This document shows positions 44,200 to 52,762 of a DNA stretch of 64,000 bases, piece by piece. Position numbers and translations under genes: made by a program. Position 1 is the first letter of the stretch. Each line of letters starts with the position of its first letter. Below the pieces are notes generated by a model that had not been told where the DNA came from, made no database searches, and was given only the letters and a program-made list of their open reading frames with translations. Origin of the DNA: a virus; IMG/VR virus record IMGVR_UViG_3300025151_000022, positions 24,236-88,235 of that record. One strand, given 5' to 3'.

Positions 44200-45939
44200 T
44201 TAACCTTGAGAAGCGAGGAACTCAAAAGGATCCTCAGATCTGGATGCACTAAAATTAAGATACATGGAAGATTTTTCACTGTATGGAGTTTGTTTTACCA
44301 CTTCTTTTATTTTTTCTACAATAACAACCTGTGAGGATAATGCCTCATATGGAGCATAATCTCGTATCGCCTGCATGACGCCATCATATCCCTCTGCTTG
44401 GTTGATTGCAAGTAACATGTCTCTAGCAGGTCCTTGACTGTCAGCATCAATAACAATTTCTTTTCCTTCTTCACCAAGCATAGCAAGGTGAGGATATCCT
44501 AGGGTTTCGCCACCTTTTGCATATGCCACATGAACATGGTCTCCATGACCAGCAGGATCAGTTCCACCATGAATAAGTTCTACTGGAGAAACTCCCTTCA
44601 TTTTATTGAAGTCTTCAATTACTTTCAAGATAGGACCTTGTTCATATGTCCAAGCACCAATATCAAGTGCTCTACCTTTATAGTGCCAAGAATTTGCAGA
44701 GTGTTTCCCTCTTACTCCACCAAAATCAGGATGTTCTGTAATTGCTTGATAGTCTTTTGGGGTCGAAAGTTTTGATTGTATATATTTTCCTGCTTCACCT
44801 GCAAGATTTGTTGCTGATCCAGATGGAATTCCAATATTAGTTCCTGCGCGAGTATAATCTTCAGGTTCCTCATCAAGATCCTCTACAGGTTTTTTCTTGT
44901 CAAAGAATGTATCATATAACCATTTACCTGCAATATCACCAGCAAGACCACCCAACGCACCACCAACAAAATTTCCTGCAACAGGAATAATAGATCCAGC
45001 AGTAGCACCGAGAGCACCAAAAATTGTAGCACCAATCGCTGCGAATGCTGCTCTTCCTACTGGTTCTTTAAATACAAAGTAATTCAGTGCAAAATCAATT
45101 AATCCACCAAGGATTGGTATTCTCCTAACAAAGGGACTAACAAATCTTTTTGCTAATGTTCTTGCTGCCAGTGATTGTGCTGCTTGTCTACCAAATCTTC
45201 TTGTTGCTGCTCTCTGACCATATCGTCGAGCATATCTTTGGGCAACGCTTCTTGATACACTTCTACCAGTTCGACCTCTTGATAATCCATCAATTCCAGT
45301 TCTAGGTCTTGGGTCACGCATTGCTGCCGAGGTGGCACCTATCAAAACAATTGCATTCAAAAGTTTAAATAAATTATCTCCAAGAGTATCAAAATTTTTT
45401 ACGGCATCGTCTCCAAACTTATCACCAATAAAATTTCTTGTGCCATCAATGGCATTCTGTCCCCACAATAAAAACGTACCTAAAGCATCTATAATTCCAA
45501 TAACAAAATCTGTTATAAAGTTAAAAGTATTTTCAATTATTGGTAAAAATCTTTCAATAATAGGAGCATATTCTATTAGTCTAGTCAGAATAAATCCCAT
45601 TAAAATATTTCCAAAAAAATCTTTGATTCTGTCAAAAAATTTTACTTTAGGAATTTTTAATTTAGTATCCTTAGATTTCTTTTCTTCAGAAGTTTCTAAA
45701 GTTTTCTCCGCATTCTGACGTTTTTCTTTTTCATCTTGTCTCTTTTTACTATCTATTTCTTTCTTTTCAGATGCAAGAGTACCTTTTAATATCTTATCAA
45801 TCTCTATAACTTTTTCTTTTATAACAAATGTTTTTTTATTGGTTACTGAAGATCCAACAGATCTAACCGCAGTCGGTTTTGAAATTGATAGAGAACTAAT
45901 TTTTGCTTGAGGTAAAAACTTTTGAGTACTAAGTGCCAT
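44200..45939 (-). CDS. Tape-measure-like protein with M15-type zinc peptidase domain, 579 aa
   Basis: The N-terminal third is lysine- and glutamate-rich coiled coil. Hydrophobic segments follow (FGNILMGFILTRLIEYAPIIERFLPI, FNFITDFVIGIIDALGTFLL) and a basic RRYGQRAATRRFGRQ stretch. At about residues 395-475 lies a peptidase M15/LAS pattern: GKHSANSWHYKGRALDIGA and GHGDHVHVAY, with His and Asp ligands for zinc. Such domains cleave peptidoglycan stem peptides. It is adjacent to a related protein with a different hydrolase. Role as a tape measure, or ejected wall-cutting protein, is inferred. Confidence 0.75.
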   Translation of the reverse strand: MALSTQKFLPQAKISSLSISKPTAVRSVGSSVTNKKTFVIKEKVIEIDKILKGTLASEKKEIDSKKRQDEKEKRQNAEKTLETSEEKKSKDTKLKIPKVKFFDRIKDFFGNILMGFILTRLIEYAPIIERFLPIIENTFNFITDFVIGIIDALGTFLLWGQNAIDGTRNFIGDKFGDDAVKNFDTLGDNLFKLLNAIVLIGATSAAMRDPRPRTGIDGLSRGRTGRSVSRSVAQRYARRYGQRAATRRFGRQAAQSLAARTLAKRFVSPFVRRIPILGGLIDFALNYFVFKEPVGRAAFAAIGATIFGALGATAGSIIPVAGNFVGGALGGLAGDIAGKWLYDTFFDKKKPVEDLDEEPEDYTRAGTNIGIPSGSATNLAGEAGKYIQSKLSTPKDYQAITEHPDFGGVRGKHSANSWHYKGRALDIGAWTYEQGPILKVIEDFNKMKGVSPVELIHGGTDPAGHGDHVHVAYAKGGETLGYPHLAMLGEEGKEIVIDADSQGPARDMLLAINQAEGYDGVMQAIRDYAPYEALSSQVVIVEKIKEVVKQTPYSEKSSMYLNFSASRSEDPFEFLASQG

Positions 45940-45949
45940 TTTTTAATCC

Positions 45950-48073
45950 TCAAATAGATACACCTAAAATCTTTGCTTTAGAAAGCGAAGGAGGTGGAAT
46001 TGGAATAGGTGGTATGTAATTAGAATTTGGTCCTAATGGCGAATCGCCAGAAGATGATTCTGATTGACTTACTGTAGAAACTACAGAACCAGATCTCACA
46101 GGCGGAGGTGCTGGTATATTTAATTTTGGTGCGGTATTACCAATTCTTCCAGACGCAATTCCTCTATTCGTTCCAGATACAGATTCAAATGCGCCACTAA
46201 TTCCTTTAACTTTAGACCAATCTGTTTTTTTAGTATTACCCGCTGAAGCACTACTTGCTGAGGCACCAGAAGAACTAGTTCCCGCTAATGTTATACCTGA
46301 TCCACCTGGACCAATGAACTTCTTATAGTAAGAAGGTGGTGGTGAAGGAGGAGGATCATCCTTTCCAACCTGTTCTTTATAGTGATAAAAATTACCTCTA
46401 TTTGAAAATTTAATATCACCCTGACCCATATTTGCATACTGACTAGTACCTTTAAAATCTGTTCTTCCTTGAAGTTTATTCAATGCACCTGCAATTTTTA
46501 TTTGACCCTCTTCAGAAGCTAGTTTTTCAGCCAAAGCGGGATCATCATATGCCTTACCAGTAAATACTGCTTCAAATTGTCCCGCTTGAGATCCAACTGC
46601 TTTAATAGTATTTGGCCATGAAGGATCGGCAACTCTATTCAAAATAGCTGCTGCAACTCCATATTCATCATCTGTTCCTCTTTGCGCTTCAGCACTTACA
46701 ATAAAAGCAAGATCTCTATAATCTTGAGCGGTTAAACCCCTAAGACCATTTCCCTCTGAACTTTTTGCCTTATTACCAGTTCCTGCCAATCCTAAGAAAT
46801 CCCACCATTCTCTATTATCATTTTGTCTTCTACTTTCCATAGCAGCTTGCTGTTGTCTAGACATTTCATCTATAGAACCACCACCTGCCGCATAGGTAGT
46901 GCCTCCCATCTTTTTCGGTTTATTTGTACCACCAGCAGATGCATTAATTCCTTCCATAAAATCGAGTCCATAAGCTTCAACAGCTCCACGACTCATAATA
47001 AATTCTCCAGGAGTAAGCATTGCAGGAATAACATCAGTGCCTTGTGCTTCTCCACCTCCACTAAAACCTAACATATCTGCACTAATTGGAGCGCCAGTCA
47101 TTCCTCCAAATTCTCTTGTCTCGTCCATTTGAGATTTTTCTGGATCCTCAGGATCCTTTATCACTGCAGTTCCCGATTGATTTTGCATCACAGCAGCAAC
47201 ACCAAGAGCACCTACACCAAGTGCAGCAGCTGCTAATGGATGTGCCGCAACTAACCTAGTAAACGCCACTGCTAATTTTGGAATAAATCTCAAAGTCATT
47301 CCGACTATTCTGGCGACAAACCTACCAAAACTATTTCCAAATAATAGATACGTTCCCAAAAGTGCTGGCCAAGTCTTCTCTAAAAATGTTCCTATTGCAC
47401 TAAGTTTTTGTTTATTGCCCTCATCGCTAAACCAATCAACTATTTTTGTTAAAATATTTCCAATTAAAATCTGTGATACAAAATTAAATAGTCTATCAAA
47501 TATACTTTTCACTGGTTCCAATACTTTTTTAGTAGATTCAGTGAATTTTTTGAATGTATTATTTTCTAATCTTTTTTCTTTTGCCGATCTACCTTTTCTT
47601 TCTGATCGTTTTCTTTCTTCATCTGCTGCCTTTTTCTTTAAAGATTCTTCTTTCCGTAAAGTTTCAATAATTGAATCAATACCTTTAAGAATGTCATCTA
47701 TATTTTCTGCAGATTCTTCTTCTTTATTGAAAAAAGCACTTGTTTGTATTTGAGAACTTTTAGATACTACAAGTGCTCCACCTCTGTTAAGAGATTTTGT
47801 TGAGTTTACTTTACTAACATCAACTTGTTTTTTCCTATCTACAAGTCTATTAACAAATGTCTCAAAATCTATTTTACTTTTTCTATATGCCTTTACGCCT
47901 TCTTTTCTTTCTTGTGGTGATAAATTGCTCCCTTCAATTCTACCCTCTGATAATAGTTCTTGATAATATTTGTCATACTTATCCTCACCAAAAAACTTTT
48001 TGGCTGCAATTATCTGTCCGCCCTTGGGTTCACCTTCTTCCCTTATCGATTTAAGAAGTTCATCTAGATCCAT
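45950..48073 (-). CDS. Tape-measure-like protein with SleB-type cell-wall hydrolase domain, 707 aa
   Basis: The N-terminal region is charged and helical (EESLKKKAADEERKRSERKG). Membrane-like segments follow (FVSQILIGNILTKIVDWFSD, LLGTYLLFGNSFGRFVARIVG, AAAALGVGALGVAAV), as in tape-measure proteins. At about residues 455-590 there is a Hydrolase_2/SleB pattern: DLAFIVSAEAQRGTDDEYGVAAAILNRVADPSWPNTI and later GQFEAVF. The glutamate in SAEA is the likely catalytic residue. It overlaps gp51 by fourteen bases. Lysis of the wall during infection is inferred. Confidence 0.8.
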   Translation of the reverse strand: MDLDELLKSIREEGEPKGGQIIAAKKFFGEDKYDKYYQELLSEGRIEGSNLSPQERKEGVKAYRKSKIDFETFVNRLVDRKKQVDVSKVNSTKSLNRGGALVVSKSSQIQTSAFFNKEEESAENIDDILKGIDSIIETLRKEESLKKKAADEERKRSERKGRSAKEKRLENNTFKKFTESTKKVLEPVKSIFDRLFNFVSQILIGNILTKIVDWFSDEGNKQKLSAIGTFLEKTWPALLGTYLLFGNSFGRFVARIVGMTLRFIPKLAVAFTRLVAAHPLAAAALGVGALGVAAVMQNQSGTAVIKDPEDPEKSQMDETREFGGMTGAPISADMLGFSGGGEAQGTDVIPAMLTPGEFIMSRGAVEAYGLDFMEGINASAGGTNKPKKMGGTTYAAGGGSIDEMSRQQQAAMESRRQNDNREWWDFLGLAGTGNKAKSSEGNGLRGLTAQDYRDLAFIVSAEAQRGTDDEYGVAAAILNRVADPSWPNTIKAVGSQAGQFEAVFTGKAYDDPALAEKLASEEGQIKIAGALNKLQGRTDFKGTSQYANMGQGDIKFSNRGNFYHYKEQVGKDDPPPSPPPSYYKKFIGPGGSGITLAGTSSSGASASSASAGNTKKTDWSKVKGISGAFESVSGTNRGIASGRIGNTAPKLNIPAPPPVRSGSVVSTVSQSESSSGDSPLGPNSNYIPPIPIPPPSLSKAKILGVSI

Positions 48074-48233
48074 TAGATGCCTGCTGCTTTAACTTTTCCT
48101 CTTCAAGATGTTGCTCTAGCAACGCTACATAAATGTCTCTTTCCCACGGAATTAGATTTTCAATCTCCGTTAATGAGTATTTATGGTACTGCATTAAGGC
48201 AAAATTTAATTTATAGTAACCCTCTAAACTCAT
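48060..48233 (-). CDS. gp51-like baseplate hub assembly protein, 57 aa
   Basis: A 57-residue protein (MSLEGYYKLNFALMQYHKYS, LTEIENLIPWERDIYVALLEQHL in pieces) between gp26 and the 707-aa protein. The helical IPWERDIYVALLEQHLEEE pattern resembles small tail-assembly chaperones (GpE-like). Cyanophage genes in this place are usually labelled gp51, but it is much shorter than T4 gp51, so only position and size support the name. It overlaps the 707-aa gene by fourteen bases. Confidence 0.6.
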   Translation of the reverse strand: MSLEGYYKLNFALMQYHKYSLTEIENLIPWERDIYVALLEQHLEEEKLKQQASNGSR

Positions 48234-48244
48234 ATGAACGAGGG

Positions 48245-48964
48245 CTACGCGAAAAAACTTGCTAATCCCTCAAGAACAACTTCACTCTCAACTTTTGTTT
48301 CTGGATTTTTAACTTTAATAGTATGAGAAAGTTTTGGCATAGTTTCAAAGAACTTTTCAATTTCTTTGAACTGAGAAGAATTCATTGACTCCAAAAATTC
48401 TGTTATTTCTTTCTTAGTGCAATCTGCAGTAGACCAAGCTTCCTCTTCAGTATAAATTGTACCGATACAAGATGCGATCAATTCAAATGATTGATCCATT
48501 GCATTCTTACTGTCAAAATCAAAATTATTTTTAATAAATTGTTCTAATGATGGATATTTCATTTCCATCATGATTGAATCATCTAATTTAATTTTATTTG
48601 TGTGATTCTTTTCTTTACTTACTTTAATATCATCAAGATTAATTTTTACAGATACTTCAGTCTTCTCATCATCAGGACAAATGATATTAATATCAATTTC
48701 TTCTCCAACTGATTTGCCACGAATATTCAAGAAAAGATATTCAATATCAAATGTTGGAAGATCTTCTACTTTAATTCCCCTAGTTAAAATACAATTCTTG
48801 ATTACAGACTTAATTGCAGTAGTAATTTGTTTTGTATCTTCACTTTCTAGTGCAATGACAAGGAGTTTTTCTTCTTTTACAAGAAAAGGTCTATATTGAA
48901 TCGTTTTTCCTGTCGAAGGCAATTCAAGTTCATACTTTGGTGTGGCAATCTTTGGTAAAGGCAT
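48245..48964 (-). CDS. 26: Baseplate hub protein gp26, 239 aa
   Basis: Matches the T4 baseplate hub gp26 family (PF12322) by pattern: IATPKYELELPSTGKTIQYRPFLVKEEKLLVIA at the start, then LPTFDIEYLFLNIRGKSVGE and EVSVKINLDDIKV. It has the length usual for the family. An AATAAATA late motif lies 27 bases upstream. It takes part in hub assembly next to gp51 and the tape-measure-like proteins. Confidence 0.85.
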   Translation of the reverse strand: MPLPKIATPKYELELPSTGKTIQYRPFLVKEEKLLVIALESEDTKQITTAIKSVIKNCILTRGIKVEDLPTFDIEYLFLNIRGKSVGEEIDINIICPDDEKTEVSVKINLDDIKVSKEKNHTNKIKLDDSIMMEMKYPSLEQFIKNNFDFDSKNAMDQSFELIASCIGTIYTEEEAWSTADCTKKEITEFLESMNSSQFKEIEKFFETMPKLSHTIKVKNPETKVESEVVLEGLASFFA

Positions 48965-48990
48965 AATGTCCTATAGAGTTTCAGTAAGTG

Positions 48991-48998
48991 TATTTATT
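48991..48998 (-). promoter_or_regulatory. Late promoter-like motif AATAAATA
   Basis: AATAAATA on the minus strand, 26 bases before the gp26 start, spanning the last bases of gp54. Confidence 0.5.
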
Positions 48999-49905
48999 GT
49001 ATTTCTTTAAAGTTTAAAGTGAGACCAGGCATAGCAACTCCTTTATATCCTCCACTAGTTCCTGCTCTATAACCTCCCTTTTGGGCAAGACTCTGTAAGC
49101 GATTCCTTCTTGCTCCAGTATTATAATATCTATCAACATCTGCAAGAATATCTCTCTGTGCTTCAGTTCCTACATTTCCAATCATGCCACGATTTGTCAA
49201 TGCCCATATATCAATATCTTCTCTTCTATTAGATACTGTCGGTGGAACTGGAACTCCTGGAGCAGGAATTGCTGCAGGTTCTACTTGTGGTTTTTCATAA
49301 ACTGATTTATCGGTGACGTATCTAACGTAACTAAATCCAACCGTGCATTTTAAAAGATTAGATCCATCATATGAAACTGGCATAGAATTAATACTAAATG
49401 GATATGCCTTGATAAATTTATAGGTCAAAAAATTAGTTTCATAATCACGTTCAAATTTTGTAATTTCTAATCCATCAGTACAATATCCTTTCTGACCTCC
49501 TGGATATTTTACTCTATAAAAATAATTTCTAGAAGCAGAATCAGTTTGACTAGATTTTTCTAGATCATCTTCATCAACAATACCCTTTATCCAAGTTTCA
49601 AAAAATCTGATTGGCCAATAATTATCAGCATCAACCATAAAAGTCAAATCAATTCTATCATCAAACTGTCTTCTATATGCATGTCGTTCAGTGACACCAT
49701 GGTGATCATTATTAATTTCAAACGTTGCTAATCTAGATCCTGGTAATGATGCATCAGAACACTGCAAATGCAATCTCTCTTGAGTATAACTATCCATAGA
49801 TCCAGATAGAAACTCAGGTACACCAATACTCACTTCAAAGTGAGACGTTAAAGCAGGTCGTAATAGATTTGATTTTATATCAGAAACTGACTTTGGGGTA
49901 GGCAT
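48994..49905 (-). CDS. 54: Baseplate tail-tube initiator gp54, 303 aa
   Basis: Structure fits gp54/gp19-type tube proteins: LQCSDASLPGSRLATFEIN, the loop and strand DDRIDLTFMVDADNYWPIRFFETWIKGI, then LEITKFERDYETNFLTYKFIKAYPFSINSMPVSYDGSNLLKCTVGFSYVRY (in pieces). gp54 initiates tube polymerisation on the baseplate. It is divergent from gp4, and the two starts are 32 bases apart. Naming as gp54 rather than gp19 rests on the baseplate neighbourhood. Confidence 0.75.
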   Translation of the reverse strand: MPTPKSVSDIKSNLLRPALTSHFEVSIGVPEFLSGSMDSYTQERLHLQCSDASLPGSRLATFEINNDHHGVTERHAYRRQFDDRIDLTFMVDADNYWPIRFFETWIKGIVDEDDLEKSSQTDSASRNYFYRVKYPGGQKGYCTDGLEITKFERDYETNFLTYKFIKAYPFSINSMPVSYDGSNLLKCTVGFSYVRYVTDKSVYEKPQVEPAAIPAPGVPVPPTVSNRREDIDIWALTNRGMIGNVGTEAQRDILADVDRYYNTGARRNRLQSLAQKGGYRAGTSGGYKGVAMPGLTLNFKEIQ

Positions 49906-49906
49906 C

Positions 49907-49914
49907 TATAAATA
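49907..49914 (+). promoter_or_regulatory. Late promoter-like motif TATAAATA (plus strand)
   Basis: A perfect TATAAATA on the plus strand, 23 bases before gp4. It lies in the 32-base gap between divergent gp54 and gp4 and overlaps the gp54 ribosome-binding region in reverse. Confidence 0.6.
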
Positions 49915-49937
49915 GTTTTTAACCTTATATATTATGT

Positions 49938-50381
49938 ATGGCAGAAAGCAATAAGAGTAAGTATTATCCATCATATCCCAACAAATATAAAGGAGATTCA
50001 TCAAATATTATTTGTAGAAGCACATGGGAAAGAAAATTTTGTAGATGGTGTGACTTGAATGAAAGTATTTTAGAGTGGGGAAGTGAAGAATTCTATATTC
50101 CGTATATCTCTCCACTTGATAATAGAGTCCACAGATATTTTCCAGACTTTATTATTAAGGTGAAAGAAAGCACAGGACAAATCAAAACTTATGTGATTGA
50201 AGTCAAACCCAAAAAACAAACTAGACCACCAAAAACACCAAAGAGAAAAACAAAATCATATCTTTATGAGTGTAAAACATATGCTGTCAATCAAGCCAAA
50301 TGGAAAGCAGCAGTTGAATTTTGTGAAGATCGAAGAATTAAATTTAAAATCATCACAGAAGACGAACTAGGAATCAAATGA
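49938..50381 (+). CDS. 4: Head completion protein gp4, 147 aa
   Basis: Closely follows T4 gp4 by pattern: PSYPNKYKGDSSNIICRSTWERKFCRW, ILEWGSEEFYIPYISPLDNRVHRYFPDF, VIEVKPKKQTRPPK and YEVKTY-like QAKWKAAVEFC. gp4 completes the capsid portal before tail joining. The E-x-K (VIEVKPKK) recalls a nuclease-like fold known for the family. It starts the plus-strand block and overlaps the next gene by four bases. Confidence 0.95.
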   Translation: MAESNKSKYYPSYPNKYKGDSSNIICRSTWERKFCRWCDLNESILEWGSEEFYIPYISPLDNRVHRYFPDFIIKVKESTGQIKTYVIEVKPKKQTRPPKTPKRKTKSYLYECKTYAVNQAKWKAAVEFCEDRRIKFKIITEDELGIK

Positions 50382-50728
50382 ACCGTATCGAATCCATAAG
50401 ACAAGACCTTCAATCTGAGAAGAATCTTGATGATAGAATGGAGTTGATTATGTATGCTCTAAATGATACTGTGACACCCATACCTGATGAAGGAAATATC
50501 TGCACCTTCAAATATTATGCAAAGACCCCAAATCTTACCTATGATCAACACCCACTTGTTGCTGTAACCGATTTATTTTCTTGGGGATTTCGCGGTCTCA
50601 ATTTTCATCTTAGAAAATATAGACAATATACTTGGGAAGAATTAGGAACACAAGTTTATATTGTAAATAGAACTGAACTTGATGACTTACTGTCATTGGA
50701 TTATGAAAAGATAGTCCTAAATAAATAA
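50378..50728 (+). CDS. Conserved-type protein of unknown function, 116 aa
   Basis: A 116-residue protein with TFKYYAKTPNLTYDQHPLVAVTDLFSWGFRGLNFHLRKYRQYTWEEL in its middle (read in pieces). The W-G-F-R-G-L-N-F-H...R-x-Y-T-W-E-E pattern recurs in phage proteins of unknown role. It overlaps gp4 by four bases and precedes gp48 in a tail-related block. No catalytic residues can be assigned. Confidence 0.8.
   Translation: MNRIESIRQDLQSEKNLDDRMELIMYALNDTVTPIPDEGNICTFKYYAKTPNLTYDQHPLVAVTDLFSWGFRGLNFHLRKYRQYTWEELGTQVYIVNRTELDDLLSLDYEKIVLNK
50720..50727 (+). promoter_or_regulatory. Late promoter-like motif AATAAATA (plus strand)
   Basis: AATAAATA on the plus strand, 15 bases upstream of the gp48 start and overlapping the stop of the 116-aa gene (context CTAAATAAATA). 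Confidence 0.5.
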
Positions 50729-50742
50729 AAACCCCCCATCTG

Positions 50743-52095
50743 ATGGCAGATAATATTAAAGCATCTTCAAGATCTGTGGCTGGAATCCCTAGTCGTTTAG
50801 AAGTAAACACTGATACTGGCGCAGCTTTCTTGTATGGAGAGGAAGGTATATTTGGAAGGACTGTCATTGCTCAAGCAAGTACAATCGGCAATAATTGGAC
50901 TATAGAGGATGCATTTGTAAGGAAGTATAATAATAAAAACGGTACTAGACTATCGAAAGACCAAGTACAAAAGATTTTTGTACAAGAACACACATCAATT
51001 TTAAATAATGATAGAGCTAATATTATCAATACACACTCCGCTGTCAACACTAGAACTTATCTTGCAACAACAGGAAAACTACCAGGGGTCATTGATCCTA
51101 AAACAGGGTTAAAACAAGGGGAAAAGAACAAAACTGAAGCAGAACTAGATCCAAATGCAAATAATTCTAATAATGGAAATGGTGAATCCTCTTCATCAAC
51201 TGCAGCGGGAGAAATAAATCAAGAAAGTACTGAAGGATCGAATCGATCTATTCCTGGACAAACTGCACCATTAAGATATCCAATTGATATTGCACAAACA
51301 ACTCAAGATGTAATTAAATTTGACATGCTTGAGTTTTCACCAAAACCCCTTACTCAATCTGGTGCTTTTGGGACAGGAAAAAGAAGTAATGCTTCCACAA
51401 GAACATTAGGGTCAACAATATTATCAATTCCAGGTGGCATAAAAGACAGCAATTCTACTGGTTGGGGTGATGGATCAATGAATGCGCTTGAAGCAGCACT
51501 GGCAGGAATTGCACTAGGTGGTATACAAGAAGGTGGAGAAGGACTTACAAATTCTATTTCCCAGACCATAGGAAATGTTATTGGTGGAAGTAATGAGGTT
51601 AAGGACGCAATAGCAGCATCTTTTGCAGGTAGTGCTGCAGGTATTGGACAGCAACTCTTAACAAGAACAACGGGTGCTATTTTAAATCCAAACATGGAGT
51701 TATTATTCAAAAATCCAACTCTAAGACCATTTGATTTCTCATTCTTACTTGCTCCAAGAGATCCAGATGAAGCAAGAGAAGTCATCAATATTATTAGATT
51801 TTTCAAACAGGGGATGGCACCAATTAGAACTAAAGCAAATTTATTCTTAAAATCTCCTAATACATTCAAAGTTACATACTTACATAGAGGAGAAAGTGGA
51901 AAAGAGCATTTTGGATTAAATAAATTTAAAGAGTGTGCTTTATTGGGTTTAAATATTGACTACACACCAAATACAAATTATGCGACTTTTACTGATGGAT
52001 CCATGGTGGCATATAGAATGACCATGAGATTTCAAGAACTTGAGCCTGTATTTAATGATGATTATCAAAATGAACAGAATTCAATAGGTTTCTAA
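50743..52095 (+). CDS. 48: Baseplate/tail-tube cap protein gp48, 450 aa
   Basis: The C-terminal 150 residues follow the gp48 family: NPTLRPFDFSFLLAPRDPDEAREVINIIRFFKQGM, FKVTYLHRG, ALLGLNIDYTPNTNYATFTDGSMVAYRMTMRFQELEPV. The N-terminal 200 residues are low-complexity and Asn/Ser-rich (NNSNNGNGESSSSTAAGE) with a longer insertion than in T4 gp48 (364 aa). It lies between an unknown gene and gp53, both tail-related. Confidence 0.85.
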   Translation: MADNIKASSRSVAGIPSRLEVNTDTGAAFLYGEEGIFGRTVIAQASTIGNNWTIEDAFVRKYNNKNGTRLSKDQVQKIFVQEHTSILNNDRANIINTHSAVNTRTYLATTGKLPGVIDPKTGLKQGEKNKTEAELDPNANNSNNGNGESSSSTAAGEINQESTEGSNRSIPGQTAPLRYPIDIAQTTQDVIKFDMLEFSPKPLTQSGAFGTGKRSNASTRTLGSTILSIPGGIKDSNSTGWGDGSMNALEAALAGIALGGIQEGGEGLTNSISQTIGNVIGGSNEVKDAIAASFAGSAAGIGQQLLTRTTGAILNPNMELLFKNPTLRPFDFSFLLAPRDPDEAREVINIIRFFKQGMAPIRTKANLFLKSPNTFKVTYLHRGESGKEHFGLNKFKECALLGLNIDYTPNTNYATFTDGSMVAYRMTMRFQELEPVFNDDYQNEQNSIGF

Positions 52096-52096
52096 A

Positions 52097-52762
52097 ATGT
52101 CAAACTATTTCAGTCAACTTCCAGATTTTGAATATGTTAGTAGATTACCTGACTCTAAAATTTCCGATTTCATCAAAGTAAAAAACTTATTCAAAAGAGG
52201 TTTCTTGAGAGAAGACATCTTTCAAAACCTTGCATTTTTTACGAAGTATAAAATTAAAAATAATGATAGACCAGATAATGTTGCCTTTGATTTTTATGGA
52301 GATTCCAATTTAGATTGGTTAGTTTTAGTCTGTAATAATATTGTTAATATTCAAACAGAATGGCCAATGCAACAAAATGACCTTGACAAATACTTACTAA
52401 ACAAATATGGAAACTATGATACTGTTTATAGTGGAATACATCATTATGAAACAACCGAAGTCAGAGATAATCAAAATACTATAGTTTTACCAGCAGGATT
52501 GCAAGTAGATTCTGACTATCAAATTACTTTCTATGATTACGATTTACAGACTCAAGTCACAAAAACTCCAGTGAAAAGCGTTACGAACTATGAGTATGAA
52601 ACTTTAATTGAAGATGATAAAAGAAATATATTTTTACTAAAACCAGATTATATTAATGTTGTTAAAGATGACATGGAAGAAATTATGACATACAGAAAAG
52701 GTTCCACCCAATATATGAGCGGAACCATGAAGAGAGCAGATAATATTAGATTATATCAATAG
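52097..52762 (+). CDS. 53: Baseplate wedge protein gp53, 221 aa
   Basis: Matches gp53 by layout: an IKVKNLFKRGFLREDIFQNLAFFTKYKI region, then the characteristic DSNLDWLVLVCNNIVNIQTEWPM and YLLNKYGNYDTVYSGIHHYE. The C-terminal part is IRLYQ-terminated beta structure. gp53 connects wedge parts to the tail. It starts two bases after gp48. Its stop is directly adjacent to the stop of gp32 on the other strand (52762/52763). Confidence 0.85.
   Translation: MSNYFSQLPDFEYVSRLPDSKISDFIKVKNLFKRGFLREDIFQNLAFFTKYKIKNNDRPDNVAFDFYGDSNLDWLVLVCNNIVNIQTEWPMQQNDLDKYLLNKYGNYDTVYSGIHHYETTEVRDNQNTIVLPAGLQVDSDYQITFYDYDLQTQVTKTPVKSVTNYEYETLIEDDKRNIFLLKPDYINVVKDDMEEIMTYRKGSTQYMSGTMKRADNIRLYQ

Noticed and set aside
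45332-45718. Plus-strand open frame opposite the M15-type tape-measure-like gene
   Set aside because: Antisense shadow of a lysine-rich coiled coil; no start signal.
51354-51869. Minus-strand open frame opposite gp48
   Set aside because: Low-complexity antisense translation of the Gly/Ser-rich middle of gp48, without signals of its own.
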